From assembly GCF_000252955.1 (NCBI RefSeq), contig NC_014228.1:3139232-3203231 (forward strand): a DNA stretch of 64,000 nt, written 5' to 3'. Below, piece after piece: positions 62,179 to 64,000 of this stretch. Made by a program: the position numbers and the translations under genes. The notes below the pieces were generated by a model that saw only the letters and a list, made by a program, of their open reading frames with translations, did not search any database and was not told the DNA's origin. Positions within the stretch are counted from its first letter, which is position 1. The number at the start of each line of letters is the position of its first letter. The DNA comes from Xenorhabdus nematophila ATCC 19061. Its GTDB lineage: Bacteria > Pseudomonadota > Gammaproteobacteria > Enterobacterales > Enterobacteriaceae.

Positions 62179-62910
62179 ATGGCCGAAGTATTGTTAGGTA
62201 TCAACATTGATCACATTGCGACTGTACGTAATGCCCGTGGGACACAATATCCAGACCCCGTTCAGGCTGCGTTCGTGGCAGAACAGGCGGGAGCTGATGG
62301 TATAACAGTTCACTTACGTGAAGATCGTCGCCATATCACTGATAGGGATGTTCAGCTATTAGAAAAAACGATTCAGACTCGCATGAATCTCGAGATGGCA
62401 GTCACGGATGAGATGGTGGGTATTGCGGTTCAAATCAAACCTGTCTTTTGTTGCTTAGTGCCTGAAAAACGTCAGGAAGTGACAACGGAAGGTGGATTGG
62501 ATGTGATAGGGCAAAAAGCGCACATTGCTGCGGCGGTTAAAACTTTATCGGAAGCGGGAATTCTGGTTTCTTTGTTTATTGATGCCGATCCGCAACAAAT
62601 TGATGCTGCTGTTGCAGTCGGCGCACCATTTATTGAGATTCATACCGGTGCGTATGCTGATGCAGAGGACGAAATACAGCAGGAAAAAGAGTTCCTGCGT
62701 ATCAAAGAAGCGGTAACTTACGCATCAGGAAAAGGCCTTAAGGTCAATGCAGGTCATGGCTTAACCTACCATAACGTACAACGTATTGCAGCTTTACCTG
62801 AGATTTACGAATTGAATATTGGTCATGCCATTATAGGCCGTGCTGTATTCAGCGGATTATCTGCCGCTGTTGCGGACATGAAAACTTTATTGCGGGAAGC
62901 GCGTCGTTAA
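62179..62910 (+). CDS. pdxJ: Pyridoxine 5'-phosphate synthase
   Basis: Last step of de novo vitamin B6 synthesis. 243 residues. Family blocks: [32 protein letters not shown] and [17 protein letters not shown] precedes the ATG. Its stop overlaps the acpS start by one base. Confidence 0.97.
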   Translation: MAEVLLGINIDHIATVRNARGTQYPDPVQAAFVAEQAGADGITVHLREDRRHITDRDVQLLEKTIQTRMNLEMAVTDEMVGIAVQIKPVFCCLVPEKRQEVTTEGGLDVIGQKAHIAAAVKTLSEAGILVSLFIDADPQQIDAAVAVGAPFIEIHTGAYADAEDEIQQEKEFLRIKEAVTYASGKGLKVNAGHGLTYHNVQRIAALPEIYELNIGHAIIGRAVFSGLSAAVADMKTLLREARR

Positions 62911-63290
62911 TGGCCATTATTGGATTAGGCACTGATATTGTTGAAATATCGCGTATTGAGGAGATTGTCGGACGCTCTGGTGAACGTCTGGCAAAAAGGA
63001 TCCTCAGTGATAAGGAATGGTTGCAATATCAGCAGCATAACCAACCAATCCGCTTCCTTGCGAAGCGGTTTGCAGTTAAGGAAGCGGCAGCTAAAGCGCT
63101 CGGAACGGGCATTCGCAATGGCCTGGCCTTTAATCAATTTGAAGTGGTTAATGATCCTCTGGGAAAACCCACATTAAAACTTCATGGAGAGGCTGACGTA
63201 TTGGCTAATAAATTGAATGTCAGATCGACGCATGTCACTTTGGCGGACGAGCGGCGTTATGCCTGTGCAACAGTAATATTAGAAAGCTGA
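62910..63290 (+). CDS. acpS: Holo-acyl carrier protein synthase
   Basis: Transfers phosphopantetheine to acyl carrier protein. 126 residues. The metal-binding [14 protein letters not shown] and [14 protein letters not shown] motifs are intact. Coupled to pdxJ. Convergent with yfhL with only two bases between the stops. Confidence 0.96.
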   Translation: MAIIGLGTDIVEISRIEEIVGRSGERLAKRILSDKEWLQYQQHNQPIRFLAKRFAVKEAAAKALGTGIRNGLAFNQFEVVNDPLGKPTLKLHGEADVLANKLNVRSTHVTLADERRYACATVILES

Positions 63291-63292
63291 AT

Positions 63293-63589
<297 letters not shown>

Positions 63590-63686
63590 TTAATAACTCC
63601 ATTTCAACTCAATGAAAAGTGAATGATTCTTAACAATTAGTCACTTTATGAAACTAAAGTCAATATTCCTTTACCCATTCCCTTGA

Positions 63687-63962
63687 GTAGTTAAAGCAAT
63701 AACTCATACCATCCCCGTCTTTATCGCGTACTCAACGCACAAGGGCTGGTGGCAGCATTACGATAAAACATTTCATTGTTGTCAGCACAGTCATTTGCCT
63801 GAACGCTTTCGGAGCAAACACATCAAAGAAATTGTGAATGGTGAAAAGGTCTACTATACCGATGGTGAACCTTGTGATATTCCAGAAGACTGTTGCTTGG
63901 ACGTCCGTGTCCAGATGCCGGAAGATTCTATGTGGAATTTGAGGGGGAGGGGGCAGATTTAA
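63687..63962 (+). pseudogene. Unrecognised gene remnant
   Basis: About 90 codons without a usable start, reading THTIPVFIAYSTHKGWWQHY, then HLPERFRSKHIKEIVNGEKV, CDIPEDCCLDVRVQMPED and stopping at 63962. The composition looks coding. I do not recognise it. A hairpin follows. It may be the C-terminal remnant of a larger gene. Confidence 0.4.
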
Positions 63963-63981
63963 GACTGTGGCATGAGTAAAA

Positions 63982-64000
63982 AGCCCTCAACCTGAGGGCT
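63982..64000. terminator. Hairpin at the right edge
   Basis: AGCCCTCA, three-base loop, TGAGGGCT, preceded by A5 (a T run on the minus strand). It probably terminates a minus-strand gene outside the window. Confidence 0.6.

Overview
The window is chromosomal DNA of a gammaproteobacterium of the order Enterobacterales, most likely Xenorhabdus (Morganellaceae). The core genes and their order are close to E. coli: fadJI-yfcZ-fadL-mlaA-argW, gltX with Val/Lys/Ala tRNA genes, nupC-ligA-zipA-cysZ-cysK-ptsHI-crr, cysPTWAM, ssrA-smpB-ratA-rnfH-bamE-recN-nadK-grpE, ung-grcA-srmB-trmN6, and rpoE-rseABC-lepAB-rnc-era-recO-pdxJ-acpS-yfhL. The AT-rich spacers, many degraded IS elements and above all a bacteriocin pair matching the xenocin (xciA/ximB) of X. 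nematophila point to Xenorhabdus. The genus is inferred from gene content; no database was searched.

Layout. 1-6.6 kb: fatty-acid oxidation and uptake (fadJ partial, fadI, fadL), lipid-asymmetry lipoprotein mlaA and tRNA-Arg(CCT), followed by a decayed IS630. 8.3-11.7 kb: a cysteine-cluster protein, a seven-gene tRNA-Val/tRNA-Lys array, gltX and two tRNA-Ala genes. 11.8-21.8 kb: ypeB, nupC, ligA, zipA, cysZ, cysK and the phosphotransferase genes ptsH, ptsI, crr. 22-24.4 kb: a small type VI secretion (T6SS) island with an orphan hcp facing a frameshifted putative cargo gene and a membrane-anchored candidate immunity gene. 24.4-30.3 kb: the cysPTWAM operon, with cysM cut off from cysA by a decayed IS630. 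30.6-36 kb: a graveyard holding a PAAR relic, an IS3 relic abutting an IS30 relic, a GC-richer foreign segment encoding part of an alpha-helical-repeat protein, and a BRO/antirepressor gene split by another IS630, ending at the 3' end of ssrA. 36-42.4 kb: ssrA to ung, all intact.

42.8-49.9 kb is the most unusual part. grcA is broken into two halves about 6.7 kb apart. Between them lie a prophage icd-like gene with a possible C4-type antisense RNA leader, an IS256-family element with a clean 8-bp target duplication, an orphan fragment of a colicin/pyocin-type HNH DNase, an IS3 element, and the bacteriocin pair ximB-xciA. XciA has a pyocin-S-like body and a colicin-E3-type 16S rRNase end. XimB is an Im3-type immunity protein fused to a second domain with its own conserved motif pattern. 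50.1-51.2 kb holds a GHSLGG lipase. From 51.3 kb to the right end the region is core: RNA helicase, tRNA1(Val) methyltransferase, the sigma-E regulon head, translation and secretion factors, RNase III/Era/RecO and PdxJ/AcpS.

Functional links: fadIJ and fadL carry FadR-like sites upstream; cysZ, cysK and cysPTWAM form sulfate uptake and cysteine synthesis; ptsHI-crr is the sugar PTS core; trmN6 modifies the tRNA1(Val) whose genes lie in this window; ssrA and smpB form the trans-translation pair.
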